From an uncultured Alphaproteobacteria bacterium (GTDB lineage: Bacteria > Pseudomonadota > Alphaproteobacteria > Rs-D84): a stretch of DNA of 42,881 nucleotides. Positions within the stretch are counted from its first letter, which is position 1, and each line of letters starts with the position of its first letter. Location of the stretch: NCBI GenBank assembly GCA_905236005.1, contig CAJONJ010000039.1:66612-109492 (forward strand), read 5' to 3'. Below are positions 1 to 9,800 of the stretch, piece after piece. The notes beneath the pieces were generated by a model. The model saw only the letters and a program-made list of their open reading frames with translations, was not told where the DNA came from and searched no databases. The position numbers and the translations under genes are program-made.

Positions 1-227
1 ACACTTTTCTTTTTGATATAGGCCAACAATGTTTTGCGGCGATTAACCATCTTTAACAAACCACGTCTTGAATGTTCATCTTTGTGATTTGCTTTCATGT
101 GTTCTGTTAAATTGTTGATACGTTCTGTTAAAACAGCAACCTGAGATGGTGCAGAACCACCATTATCACGTTCAGATGTTTTGAACGCAGCGACCAATTC
201 GCTTTTCTTTTCTTTTGTTACGGACAT
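1..227 (-). CDS. rpsO: 30S ribosomal protein S15, C-terminus cut by window edge
   Basis: Reverse-strand translation from CAT at 225-227: [74 protein letters not shown], typical S15; sits after truB as usual. Confidence 0.96.
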   Translation of the reverse strand, partial: MSVTKEKKSELVAAFKTSERDNGGSAPSQVAVLTERINNLTEHMKANHKDEHSRRGLLKMVNRRKTLLAYIKKKS

Positions 228-242
228 TGTATATTCCTTTAT

Positions 243-1112
243 TTATATGTTTCTTTGTGGATGAAGCAAACCATCATATATACGCCCTATTCCAATAAAT
301 TGTTTACCAGAATAAACACGCCACACACCGTTTGGTTCATCTGTTTTTATAAATCCGCCATTTTTATACAATTTGGCATCTTTTGTATCCAGATTTATTA
401 CCGGAATGTCCCCCAGTGCAAAATCGGATGGCATCAAATATTTCATGATGTCTTGGTTATTATTAAACACTTTTTCTAAAAAATCAAGTTTTACGGCATT
501 TTTTATCTGAAAACCGTTTGTTAGTGTTCTGCGTATATAAGTTGTAGTTGCAACAGTTTTACATATTTGTGCGATATCACGAACGATTGAACGCACGTAT
601 GTTCCACGTGAACAAACAACCTTAAAATTATATTCATCGCCGTTTTTACCAATATATTCCAGTTTATCAATACGAACATTTCTGGGCTTTATATCAATTT
701 TGGTTCCGTTGCGTGCTAATTCGTATGCACGTTTACCATTAATATGAACAGCTGAAAATTGTGGGGGTATTTGTTGAATTTCACCAGTTAATTTATTTAA
801 AGCATTTTGAATATCTTGTTCGTTTGGGATAATATTTGATGTTTTTGTTATTTTTCCAGTAATATCCAAAGAATCTGTTTCTGTACCAAATTTTAATCCA
901 AATAAATATTCTTTTTGATTTGGACAAATGTCTTCCATAAAAGGAATCATTTTTGTCGCATTACCAATCATGATTGGTAAAACACCGGTTGCCATAGGGT
1001 CTAAAGTTCCGATATGCCCAAATTTTTTTTCATTAAACATTTTGGCAATACGATAACCCGCAGTTCTGCTGAACATATCACTGTCTTTGTCCAAGATGAT
1101 TATACCGTCCAT
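243..1112 (-). CDS. truB: tRNA pseudouridine(55) synthase TruB
   Basis: ORF with GIIILDKDSDMFS, HIGTLDPMATGVLPIMIG, RGTYVRSIVRDI motifs. Confidence 0.95.
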   Translation of the reverse strand: MDGIIILDKDSDMFSRTAGYRIAKMFNEKKFGHIGTLDPMATGVLPIMIGNATKMIPFMEDICPNQKEYLFGLKFGTETDSLDITGKITKTSNIIPNEQDIQNALNKLTGEIQQIPPQFSAVHINGKRAYELARNGTKIDIKPRNVRIDKLEYIGKNGDEYNFKVVCSRGTYVRSIVRDIAQICKTVATTTYIRRTLTNGFQIKNAVKLDFLEKVFNNNQDIMKYLMPSDFALGDIPVINLDTKDAKLYKNGGFIKTDEPNGVWRVYSGKQFIGIGRIYDGLLHPQRNI

Positions 1113-1114
1113 TT

Positions 1115-3616
1115 TTATCCAAATAATGATAATTGATTGTTGTTTTTTGGTTCTTCTACAACAGGTTTTACAGATGTTTTGGTCTTTTCTGAAACAGAAT
1201 TGTTTGTGTTTTCTAAACCAGCTAATACTTGTTCAGCCCGTTCTACCACATTTTTAGGCATTCCAGCCATTTTTGCCACAGCAATACCATAAGAACGATT
1301 TGCCACCCCTGCTATAATTTTATGCAAAAATATTATATCATTGTTATGTTCACGAACATCTATGGTCAAACAAGAAACGTTAACAAGATTTTCTTCGCTG
1401 ACCAATTTGGTTAATTCGTGATAGTGCGTTGCAAACAAAGTTCTTGGTTTTAATGTATTTAAATATTCTAAAACCGCTTGGGCAATAGCCATACCGTCAA
1501 AAGTAGATGTTCCACGCCCTATTTCATCAAAAATGATAAAAGATTTTTTAGTTGCACGATTTAATATGTTTGCCGTTTCAACCATTTCAACCATAAATGT
1601 AGATTGTCCAGCTGCTAAATTATCTGATGCCCCTACACGACTGAATAATTGATCGCAAATTCCGATTGTGGCACTGGCAGCAGGTATAAACGAACCAAGA
1701 TGAGCCAACACAACTAAAATCGCATTCTGACGTAAATATGTTGATTTACCAGCCATATTTGGACCTGTTAACAATGCAATTGGTTTGTTGTTAAGATTAC
1801 AGTCGTTTTTAACAAAATTATTTCCATGTCTCCGTAAAACATATTCTATTACCGGGTGTCTGCCACCAATAATTTCAAATTCATTTGAATTTGTTATATC
1901 AGGACGCGCCCAAGAATATAAATCTGCACATTCAGCCAACGATAACCATACATCTACATCAGCCAACAAATCTGCCGTATTCATTAAATCTTCGGATATA
2001 GATTGAATTTTATTTATTAAATCAGAAATAATATCTGCTTCTATTGCGGATGCCTTTTCAGATGCACTGCGAATATTATTATCTAAATCAATCAATTGTG
2101 GTGTTGTAAAACGCATGTTCCCAGCCATCGTTTGCCGATGTATAAATCCTGATTCTGGTGCCATTAAAACATCAGCACGTGCAGAAGGGACCTCTATAAA
2201 ATACCCAAGAATATTGTTGTATTTAATTTTCAACGTATTGATATTTGTTTCGCTTATATATCTAGCTTGTAATTGTGCGACAGTATCCATTGCACCATGT
2301 GATAAATTTCGCATATTATCCAGTGCGACATTAAATCCTGATTTAATTACATTTCCGTCTCTGAAAAAAGTTGGTAATTCATCATTTAATGCTGCAATTA
2401 ATTCGTGTGCAAAATCATCGTGTGTTTTTATGTTTGCGAATTTTTCAGATAAATTTTTATCCAGCTTTCTACCAAAAAGGCATACTGAATCTAATATATT
2501 TAAAAATTCGGATACATTTCGCATATCACGTGGTGTGCCACGACCAGACAACAATCTGGACAAAGCACGGTTTATATCTGGTATGCGTGATAATACCCCA
2601 CCGATTTCAGCCATCAATGAACGATTTAATAATAAATGTCCAATATGTTCTTGGCGGGATAAAATAACATTTAAATCTGCTGGTAATGTTCGCAAATATG
2701 AACGTAATTTACGTGCACCAAACGCAGTCTTGGTTCTGTCTAGAACATCTAATAAACATTCACCGCCATCGTTTATAGGGGCATCTATTTCTAGACTTTT
2801 CCATGTAGCCGAATCAATTATTAATTGTTTACCAGATTTAAAATCATATGGTGCACGAAAAGTAATATTTGCACCACGTTGTGTGTTAAATAAATATCCA
2901 GCCAACAGTGTTACAGCAGAAATATTTTCGTGTGTGTCTGATTTAATATTTCCACCAAATACACGCATCACAATCAAATTTATGTCTGAACGAATGTATA
3001 ACTTTTCGTATACAGGTGTGGTTTTATATATATCACGCAAAGTCTTTATAATTGTCTTTTCTGCATCTTGTTCAGGATAGATAATTTCAGCTGGATTTAT
3101 GCGAATCATATCATCAATAATAGAATCTGTTTTTCCAATAAACATTTCGCCTGTTGAAATGTCGCAACCTGCAATATCAAAATTTTTATCATCAACAGAT
3201 ACAATTGAAACCAAAAAATTAGATTTTTTTGGTGTTAAAAGATTTTCATCGGTCAACGTGCCAGCTGTTAAAACACGTACAACCTTGCGTTCAATAAATT
3301 TATGACCACGTTGTTTAGCCTGCTGCGGTGTTTCCATTTGTTCCACCAATGCGACTTTGAAACCAGCTTTGACTAAACGACCAAAATAATTATCAGATGC
3401 ATGCCATGGAATGCCACACATAGGAACATTTTCACCAAATCCATCAGTACCACGATGGGTTAAAACCAAGCTAAGTGTTTCGCTAACAATTTTTGCATCT
3501 TCAAAAAAAGCTTCATAAAAATCACCCAACCGAAACATCAACAGAGCATCTGGATTTTCAGATTTCATATCAACGTACTGTTGCATAACAGGTGACAGTT
3601 TCTTTTTTTCAGACAT
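1115..3616 (-). CDS. mutS: DNA mismatch repair ATPase MutS
   Basis: MLFRLGDFYEAFFEDA, TGPNMAGKSTYLRQ, FIIFDEIGRGTSTFDG, FATHYHEL. ORF opens at 3631 but MSEKKKLSPVMQQY is the likely start. Confidence 0.97.
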   Translation of the reverse strand: MSEKKKLSPVMQQYVDMKSENPDALLMFRLGDFYEAFFEDAKIVSETLSLVLTHRGTDGFGENVPMCGIPWHASDNYFGRLVKAGFKVALVEQMETPQQAKQRGHKFIERKVVRVLTAGTLTDENLLTPKKSNFLVSIVSVDDKNFDIAGCDISTGEMFIGKTDSIIDDMIRINPAEIIYPEQDAEKTIIKTLRDIYKTTPVYEKLYIRSDINLIVMRVFGGNIKSDTHENISAVTLLAGYLFNTQRGANITFRAPYDFKSGKQLIIDSATWKSLEIDAPINDGGECLLDVLDRTKTAFGARKLRSYLRTLPADLNVILSRQEHIGHLLLNRSLMAEIGGVLSRIPDINRALSRLLSGRGTPRDMRNVSEFLNILDSVCLFGRKLDKNLSEKFANIKTHDDFAHELIAALNDELPTFFRDGNVIKSGFNVALDNMRNLSHGAMDTVAQLQARYISETNINTLKIKYNNILGYFIEVPSARADVLMAPESGFIHRQTMAGNMRFTTPQLIDLDNNIRSASEKASAIEADIISDLINKIQSISEDLMNTADLLADVDVWLSLAECADLYSWARPDITNSNEFEIIGGRHPVIEYVLRRHGNNFVKNDCNLNNKPIALLTGPNMAGKSTYLRQNAILVVLAHLGSFIPAASATIGICDQLFSRVGASDNLAAGQSTFMVEMVETANILNRATKKSFIIFDEIGRGTSTFDGMAIAQAVLEYLNTLKPRTLFATHYHELTKLVSEENLVNVSCLTIDVREHNNDIIFLHKIIAGVANRSYGIAVAKMAGMPKNVVERAEQVLAGLENTNNSVSEKTKTSVKPVVEEPKNNNQLSLFG

Positions 3617-3617
3617 C

Positions 3618-3821
3618 TTATTCACCAGCACTGGACACTTTTAATGTTTCAATTTTTAATTCTGCTTCTTTTAATAATTGTTCACAATATGCTTTTAACT
3701 TGATGCCCTGTTCATACGCAGCAACAGAATCAGCCAAAGGCATTTCGCCAGATTCCATTTTTTGAACTAATTCTGTAAGTTGTTTATATGCTTCTTCAAA
3801 AGACAATTTTTCGGTATCCAT
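3618..3821 (-). CDS. xseB: Exodeoxyribonuclease VII small subunit
   Basis: LSFEEAYKQLTELVQKMESGEMPLADSVAAYEQGIKLKAYCEQLLKEAELKIE is a classic XseB sequence; ORF opens upstream at 3878. Confidence 0.93.
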   Translation of the reverse strand: MDTEKLSFEEAYKQLTELVQKMESGEMPLADSVAAYEQGIKLKAYCEQLLKEAELKIETLKVSSAGE

Positions 3822-3894
3822 ATTTAATCCTTTGTATAACAGATTCAAGATACCGCATAAAAGATATGTTTGCAACAAATAAACATGTTTTATG

Positions 3895-3920
3895 GTTTAA
3901 AAAAAACGCCCGACAGGGCG
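3895..3920 (-). terminator. Rho-independent terminator of infC
   Basis: Minus strand CGCCC TGTC GGGCG followed by T8, immediately after the infC stop. Confidence 0.85.
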
Positions 3921-3923
3921 ATT

Positions 3924-4472
3924 TTATTTTGCTGGTGCAATGATAATAGATTTTGTTCTATCTTCGGGTTTAGATTTAGATTCTAAAACACCTTTGTCAC
4001 CAATTAATGCAATAATACGTTCAAACAACTGAGGAACAGCGTCACGACTGCGTGCCAGTATTTTTTTATCCCCGTGTGTCATAACTGCGATTTTTACTTT
4101 GTTACCATCACCCAAGAATTCAAAGACTTTTTTCATTTTAACGTTAAAATCATTGTCTTCTATCACAGGTGTAACCCAAACCTCACGTAATTCAATAACT
4201 TTTTGTTTTTTGCGTGCTTCATTAGCACGTTTTTTCTGGTCGTACTTATATTTTCCATAATCCATAATCTTGACCAATACTGGTGTGGCATTTGCGTTTA
4301 TTTCAACCAAATCTAATCCCATATCGTATGCTGTGTTCAAAGCATCACTTATATTCATATTACCAAGATTTTGCCCATCGTTACTGATTACTTGGACTGT
4401 CTTAGCCAAGATTTTTTCATTTACACGTGGCCCCATATCACGGGCTTTGTTGTTATTTGTTACTGTTTTAAT
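3924..4472 (-). CDS. infC: Translation initiation factor IF-3, probable AUU start
   Basis: GPRVNEKI, DLVEINANATPVLVKIMDYGKYKYDQKKRANEARKKQK. The ATG ORF ends at 4436, but AAAGGAG followed by 7 nt and ATT at 4472-4470 is in frame without stops. Confidence 0.9.
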   Translation of the reverse strand: MKTVTNNNKARDMGPRVNEKILAKTVQVISNDGQNLGNMNISDALNTAYDMGLDLVEINANATPVLVKIMDYGKYKYDQKKRANEARKKQKVIELREVWVTPVIEDNDFNVKMKKVFEFLGDGNKVKIAVMTHGDKKILARSRDAVPQLFERIIALIGDKGVLESKSKPEDRTKSIIIAPAK

Positions 4473-4515
4473 TTTAATGCTCCTTTAATAATTACAAATA
4501 AATTATTAAATATTT

Positions 4516-5265
4516 TTATACGTTTTTCAACAATTTTTGCACGTTTTGCAACGCAGTCCAAACGTCACGTTTGGCACTGGGTTTCAATATCAAATAATTT
4601 GGATGATAGATAGGCACAACAATATACCCTTTGTCATCTTGTATTTCATTACCATGAACACTGGCCAGATTTTTTTGTGTAATTTCTGCTGTTGCTAATG
4701 TGCCTAGGGTTACAATGATATGTGGTTTCTGTATTTCTATAATTTTGTTTATAAATGGTCGTGATAAATCCAATTCTTCACGTGTTGGGGTTCTGCCACC
4801 AGGAGTCCGCCAAAACAACAAAGGTATAATAGATACTTCGTTTCTTGACATTGCAATAGCTGACAGCATTTTATCAATTAAATCGCCTGCTGTCCCAGAT
4901 AAAATTTTTCCGGATAAATCATCTTCTGTGCTGGGAATATCTGTGACAATTAATAAATGATTAGATTGTTTTGCTATGCTTGGTAAAACAACATTTGTTG
5001 CACCATTACGCAAAGGATGATTAAATTCGGTAATTATGCTGATTACAGAATCTATATTATCTGTGTGTTCAACCATAGATTTAATCGTATCAATACAGAC
5101 GGGTGCCGACGGTGGAACAATAATCGGTTTGGTGTTTTGCCGATTCGGAAATTCTTGTAAAGATTGTTCTGGTAAAGATTTTTTTTGTTCAAATGTAACA
5201 GGCTTTTCTGTCAGTTCCCAACGAACTCCGGCCAGATTCAAATCTTGTAACGCATCGCTTCCCAT
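4516..5265 (-). CDS. Uracil-DNA glycosylase superfamily protein (family 4-like), degenerate motifs
   Basis: TDIPSTEDDLSGKILSGTAGDLIDKML, WRTPGGRTPTREEL, PHIIVTLGTLA, PIYHPNYLI follow the family 4 layout. Likely start MGSDALQD. Confidence 0.78.
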   Translation of the reverse strand: MGSDALQDLNLAGVRWELTEKPVTFEQKKSLPEQSLQEFPNRQNTKPIIVPPSAPVCIDTIKSMVEHTDNIDSVISIITEFNHPLRNGATNVVLPSIAKQSNHLLIVTDIPSTEDDLSGKILSGTAGDLIDKMLSAIAMSRNEVSIIPLLFWRTPGGRTPTREELDLSRPFINKIIEIQKPHIIVTLGTLATAEITQKNLASVHGNEIQDDKGYIVVPIYHPNYLILKPSAKRDVWTALQNVQKLLKNV

Positions 5266-5339
5266 GTTTTGTCCTTGATTTTTTATGTATTTTAATATAC
5301 AATATAACCTGAGCAACAAAAACTCAAGGGGGTATTTTC

Positions 5340-5756
5340 ATGAAAATAAGAAACTTTGCTTTATTAGCTGGTGTTGCAGGATTGTTGGCTTCTTGTAGTG
5401 GCTGCAATGTTGTTGAACCAGAAGATTTGAATAATCAACGTGTATTCTTTGCTTTTAATTCAGCAGAAATTTCTGATGAAGCAAATGAAAACTTGTTGGG
5501 TCAATCTTTGTATATGAAAAATCACGAAGACACAAAAATCCAAATTGCTGGTAACTGCGACGAACGTGGTTCTGTAGAATACAATTTGGCTTTGGGTGCA
5601 CGTCGTGCAAACGCTGCAAAGAAAGTGTTGGTTGAAGATGGTATAGATGCACGTCGTATCTCTACTATTTCTTACGGTAAAGAACGTCCATTGGTTCTTG
5701 GCTCTGGCGAAGACGTTTGGAAATTTAACCGTAATGCAACAACAACAGTTAAATAA
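5340..5756 (+). CDS. pal: Peptidoglycan-associated lipoprotein Pal (OmpA-like)
   Basis: Lipobox LLASC; VFFAFNSAEIS, IQIAGNCDERGSVEYNLALGARRANAAKKVL, ISYGKERP. Confidence 0.93.
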   Translation: MKIRNFALLAGVAGLLASCSGCNVVEPEDLNNQRVFFAFNSAEISDEANENLLGQSLYMKNHEDTKIQIAGNCDERGSVEYNLALGARRANAAKKVLVEDGIDARRISTISYGKERPLVLGSGEDVWKFNRNATTTVK

Positions 5757-5778
5757 TATACACAGATTTTGTTGCAAT

Positions 5779-5815
5779 AAAAACACCGGTATTTACCGGT
5801 GTTTTCTTAATTTTT
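5779..5815. terminator. Bidirectional terminator between convergent pal and parB
   Basis: AAAAACACCGGT ATTT ACCGGTGTTTT; same hairpin at 25408-25437. Confidence 0.85.
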
Positions 5816-5824
5816 TTTATTTTA

Positions 5825-6700
5825 TTATTTTGACATTTTATTTATTAAATCTTCCATTTGAACCCGATTAGCAAAAGAAATAATAAATTCCCCTGCCCCA
5901 CCCCGTTTTTCACGTAATTTTACTTTAGTATCAAACAATTTAGATAATTTAGATTCTATTTTGTTAACGTATGCTGCATCTATAGAATTTGTTTTAAAAG
6001 ACCGACTGGTTTTTTTTCTGTCCGATTGCTTGACTTGTTTTTGTGTTTCCGCCACAGATAATTTATTATTAATAATATCGTGTGCCAGTTGTTCTGGATT
6101 GTCAGAAACAGCAATTGTACGTGCGTGTGAGGCTGATAATTCGCCATTACGAACCATTTCTTTGACTGATTCTGGTAAAGAGTTTATACGCATTAAATTA
6201 CGAATATAACTTTCGGATTTACCAATCAATTTAGATACGTCGGCCATGCTATATTCGCATTTTTCCATTAAATTTTGGTAACCTTCGGCTTCTTCTATTG
6301 GGTTTAGATTTTCACGTTGAACATTTTCAATCAAAGCAATTTCCATAGCGTTTTGATTTGTTAATGTCTTTACCAAAGCTGGTATTTCGTTTAATCCTGC
6401 CATTTTTGCAGCACGATAACGACGTTCACCAGCAACAATTTCATATAAATAAGGCTTGTTTTGAACTGTTCTTAATATAATAGGAACCAATACACCCTTT
6501 TCTTTTATAGAATCAGCCAGTTCTTGTAATTCGTGTTCTTTGAATTTTTTACGTGGTTGATCAGGATTGGGACTGATTTGCACCAAAGGAATCGGTTTTA
6601 CAACAACACGTTCCAGACCGGTTAAAACAGAAATATCCGGTATTTGTCCCATTTCTTGATGTAATTCAGCAAGGCCTTTACCTAAGAATTTTGATGTCAT
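5825..6700 (-). CDS. parB: Chromosome partitioning protein ParB
   Basis: VQISPNPDQPRKKFKEHELQELADSIKEKGVLVPIILR, YEIVAGERRYRAAKMAGL, ENVQRENLNPIEEAEGYQNLM. Confidence 0.97.
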   Translation of the reverse strand: MTSKFLGKGLAELHQEMGQIPDISVLTGLERVVVKPIPLVQISPNPDQPRKKFKEHELQELADSIKEKGVLVPIILRTVQNKPYLYEIVAGERRYRAAKMAGLNEIPALVKTLTNQNAMEIALIENVQRENLNPIEEAEGYQNLMEKCEYSMADVSKLIGKSESYIRNLMRINSLPESVKEMVRNGELSASHARTIAVSDNPEQLAHDIINNKLSVAETQKQVKQSDRKKTSRSFKTNSIDAAYVNKIESKLSKLFDTKVKLREKRGGAGEFIISFANRVQMEDLINKMSK

Positions 6701-7476
6701 TTTGTTTCCTTTCTTTCTAATGCATTAACTACTTCTGTTGCTACACGCAGATAAGCCTGGGCACCAGGTGATTTAAAATCATAAAATAAAGCTGGTTTTC
6801 CATGACTGGGTGCTTCTGATATACGAACATTACGTGGAACGACTGTTTTGAAAACTTTGTCACCAAATGTGTTTCTAACATCGTCTTCTACAGCATGGGT
6901 TAACCCAAGTTTTTTATCATACATTGTTAAAACCATGCCTAAGATATCCAATTTTGGATTCCATTTTTGTTGAATTGCGTGAATTGTTGATAGCAGTTGT
7001 TGAACACCTTCCAAAGCAAAAAATTCACATTGTAACGGTATGATAACAAAATCAGATGCGCTTAATGCGTTTATAGTCAGCATACCCAAAGCAGGGGGGC
7101 AATCTATCAAAATATAATCATAATTATCAGCGATTTGATTCAGAGCATCACGCAATCTATATTCACGATTTGGTAAATCTAACATATCTAATTCGGCACC
7201 AGCCAAAGCCGCAGAAGCGGGTAAAATATGCATGTTTGGTACAGCTGTTGTCAAAATGTTTTCAGCAACCGATGCAGTTCCCATTAATACACCGTATACA
7301 CTTTGTTTGTGTGATGCACGAACAAATCCTAGACCTGTTCCAGCATTTCCTTGGGGGTCTAAATCAATCAATAAAACACGTTTTTTTATCGTAGCAAGCG
7401 ATGTTGCTATGTTTATAGCAGTAGTTGTTTTTCCAACACCGCCTTTTTGATTAGCAAACGATATTATCTTTACCAT
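6697..7476 (-). CDS. parA: Chromosome partitioning ATPase ParA/Soj
   Basis: ISFANQKGGVGKTTTAINIATSLA, DLDPQGNAGTGLG, DYILIDCPPALGMLTINAL; 4-bp overlap with parB. Confidence 0.97.
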   Translation of the reverse strand: MVKIISFANQKGGVGKTTTAINIATSLATIKKRVLLIDLDPQGNAGTGLGFVRASHKQSVYGVLMGTASVAENILTTAVPNMHILPASAALAGAELDMLDLPNREYRLRDALNQIADNYDYILIDCPPALGMLTINALSASDFVIIPLQCEFFALEGVQQLLSTIHAIQQKWNPKLDILGMVLTMYDKKLGLTHAVEDDVRNTFGDKVFKTVVPRNVRISEAPSHGKPALFYDFKSPGAQAYLRVATEVVNALERKETK

Positions 7477-7571
7477 TATTTGTTCCTTTCAATACAAGAT
7501 ACAGCATATAAAATAGTATAAAAATAGTCAATATAATTATTAAAATACACTAATATCAACAAGATATTTGT

Positions 7572-7587
7572 TGTTTCATGTGAAATA
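7572..7587. promoter_or_regulatory. Candidate parS centromere site
   Basis: TGTTTCATGTGAAATA differs at 2 of 16 positions from the consensus TGTTTCACGTGAAACA; lies between rsmG and parA. Confidence 0.75.
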
Positions 7588-7594
7588 AATCTTG

Positions 7595-8155
7595 TTATTT
7601 TATAGATTTTATGTATAGAATTTTGCCATCACCAGTTTTTGATGGATAAAGTGCATAATCAAATTTGTATTTGGTTTTTGCGGTTATGATTTCTGTTTCT
7701 ATTTCCCGGCCTTTTAGTAAAAAAAGCCGGCATTTTGTTTTAACTGTGTAGTCTAAAATTTTAATCAGTGGTGCGAAAGCGCGTGCGGTAAAAACAAAAT
7801 CCCCGGCATTTACCGGTGTTTTTGAAAGGAATTTTTCAATTCTGTCGTTTACAACAGTAAGATTTGGCAGGTCTAATTCTGTTTTTAAAACCGATAAAAA
7901 GTTGGTTTTTTTTGTTATGGATTCTATACATGTAACATTCCAACCCATAATTGCTAAAACAACACCAGGAAAACCAGCACCACTACCCAAATCAATAATT
8001 TTTACGTTTTTAGGAATAAAATCTGCCAATTGTGCACTGTCTTGGATATGGCGTTCTTGAATGTTTAAAAGTGTGCTGGGGGCAACCAGATTCATTTTGG
8101 TTGACCATTCTTTCAGCAGTTTTTCATATCTAATAAATTTTTCTTTATTATTCAT
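7595..8155 (-). CDS. rsmG: 16S rRNA (guanine(527)-N7)-methyltransferase RsmG
   Basis: MNLVAPSTLLNIQERHIQDSAQLADFIP, IIDLGSGAGFPGVVLAI; upstream of parAB. Start chosen at MNNKEKF. Confidence 0.94.
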   Translation of the reverse strand: MNNKEKFIRYEKLLKEWSTKMNLVAPSTLLNIQERHIQDSAQLADFIPKNVKIIDLGSGAGFPGVVLAIMGWNVTCIESITKKTNFLSVLKTELDLPNLTVVNDRIEKFLSKTPVNAGDFVFTARAFAPLIKILDYTVKTKCRLFLLKGREIETEIITAKTKYKFDYALYPSKTGDGKILYIKSIK

Positions 8156-8180
8156 AATATTTATTTTAACATATTTTATT

Positions 8181-9800
8181 ATGAAAGAAATGAAAAGTTT
8201 TTGGAAAATATTGTTTAGCATTTTCTGTTTTTGCTGCGTTTGTGGTTTAACAGTTGCGGTTGTTCGTAATATAAAATCTAAACACTCGCAACAGGTTTCT
8301 CTTGTTGCAGATACTGATTTTGGGTCTTTTTTAGCTGCTCAGCATGCGTTGTATATAAATGATTTTGCAGCTGCATCCAACATGATAAAGAATGTAAATT
8401 CTGATGTTGTTGTGGTTAAAGATATTAAAAATTTCATAGATTTTTTTGGTGGAAAATTACCCAGTAATGTAATGTCTATGAAACAAGATAAAGATTTAAC
8501 CAAAAGATTTATTTACGATGCACATCTTGTGCAACAAGATAAATGGAAAGAACTTTATCAAAGACATGCCAAAGATTCATCTATTTTGGTTGCACCAATG
8601 CGAATTTTTTCAGCTGTTCATCAAGGAAAAACCAAAGAGGCTTTGGAATTTGTAGAAGATTTGAAAATGAACAAATCTTGGAAGGCTTTTGTTCGTGGAC
8701 AAATTGCTGTTTTAAATAATGATATAGATAGAGCTACAGAAGAATTTGCAGATGTTCATCCGGATTTTATGAATATAAATGATTATTTATATTTAATGTC
8801 TTTTTACAAAGCAAATAATATGACAGAAGATATGGATATTCTGAAAAATGATTTTGTATCAAAATCTGGTGGTATGGTAATGTTGGATTATCCAGATGTT
8901 CCAGATTGGTCTGAATACGAAGGTTATAAAAATAATCTGGTGTTCAGCATAATTCAAACCATTTCTCATACACAAATAATGATTTTTACAGATTTGTCTT
9001 TGATGATGTTGCGTTTTGCGGAAATTGTTGCGAATCAATCACATGTAGATTCTGTGAATTATTATTTGGGGCAATATTATTTTTATAATTCTGGTGATTA
9101 CAAAGAATCTTTTAACAAAGTTCCAAAAACAAATCCGTTATATCTGTTTGGTCAGATGAAAATTGCAGAAAAGGCCGGTGATTTTAAACAAATTAAAAAA
9201 ATGGCATATAATAATCCATTGTTTATTTCGGCTGTTAATGTTGTAACGGTAGATGAAATTAAAAATGGTAACAAAAGGGCTGCTTTGCGATTGATAAATC
9301 GTGCATTAAAAAATCCAAAAATAAATGAAGCAGGCAGGGTGTATTTTTTAAAACAGCGTGCAAACGTTCATTTAATGTTTAATCAACCAGATAAAGCACA
9401 GGAAGATTTGAAAGAAGTTTTTGCCATAGATGACAGATTGGTTCCGGATATTGTTTTATTACAGGCACGTATCTGGACACAACAAAATCGTAATTTGGCT
9501 GATGCATACGATTATGTTATGTCATTAGTTAAAAGAAACACTTCTGATGTAATTGCGTGGGATGCTTTGGGGGTTATTGTTGAAAAACGTGAAGGTTTAG
9601 ATGCTGCATTAGAATTGATGGAACACGTAGGTTCTGTTGCTACGACTACATCTTCGTTGTTTGACCATCTGGGCGACATGTATGTTAAACAAGGTGATAC
9701 GGAAAAAGCCAAAACTTCTTATATTCGTGCGATTGAATTAGCTGATGATGGTTTGGTGGTTGTGCCTTTTATTCAGAAAAAATTAAGGAAATTGAAATGA
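8181..9800 (+). CDS. Membrane-anchored TPR-repeat protein
   Basis: N-terminal TM (FWKILFSIFCFCCVCGLTVAVV); C-terminal TPR-like repeats (VTVDEIKNGNKRAALRLINRALKNP, LFDHLGDMYVKQGDTEKAKTSYIRAIELA). ORF opens at 8061. Confidence 0.75.
   Translation: MKEMKSFWKILFSIFCFCCVCGLTVAVVRNIKSKHSQQVSLVADTDFGSFLAAQHALYINDFAAASNMIKNVNSDVVVVKDIKNFIDFFGGKLPSNVMSMKQDKDLTKRFIYDAHLVQQDKWKELYQRHAKDSSILVAPMRIFSAVHQGKTKEALEFVEDLKMNKSWKAFVRGQIAVLNNDIDRATEEFADVHPDFMNINDYLYLMSFYKANNMTEDMDILKNDFVSKSGGMVMLDYPDVPDWSEYEGYKNNLVFSIIQTISHTQIMIFTDLSLMMLRFAEIVANQSHVDSVNYYLGQYYFYNSGDYKESFNKVPKTNPLYLFGQMKIAEKAGDFKQIKKMAYNNPLFISAVNVVTVDEIKNGNKRAALRLINRALKNPKINEAGRVYFLKQRANVHLMFNQPDKAQEDLKEVFAIDDRLVPDIVLLQARIWTQQNRNLADAYDYVMSLVKRNTSDVIAWDALGVIVEKREGLDAALELMEHVGSVATTTSSLFDHLGDMYVKQGDTEKAKTSYIRAIELADDGLVVVPFIQKKLRKLK

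Noticed and set aside
600-615. TGTTCCACGTGAACAA as a second parS
   Set aside because: Three mismatches and within truB codons; too weak without ChIP or conservation.
2115-3080. 321-aa plus-strand ORF
   Set aside because: Antisense to mutS, which is unambiguous; translation is Ser/Asn-rich shadow coding.
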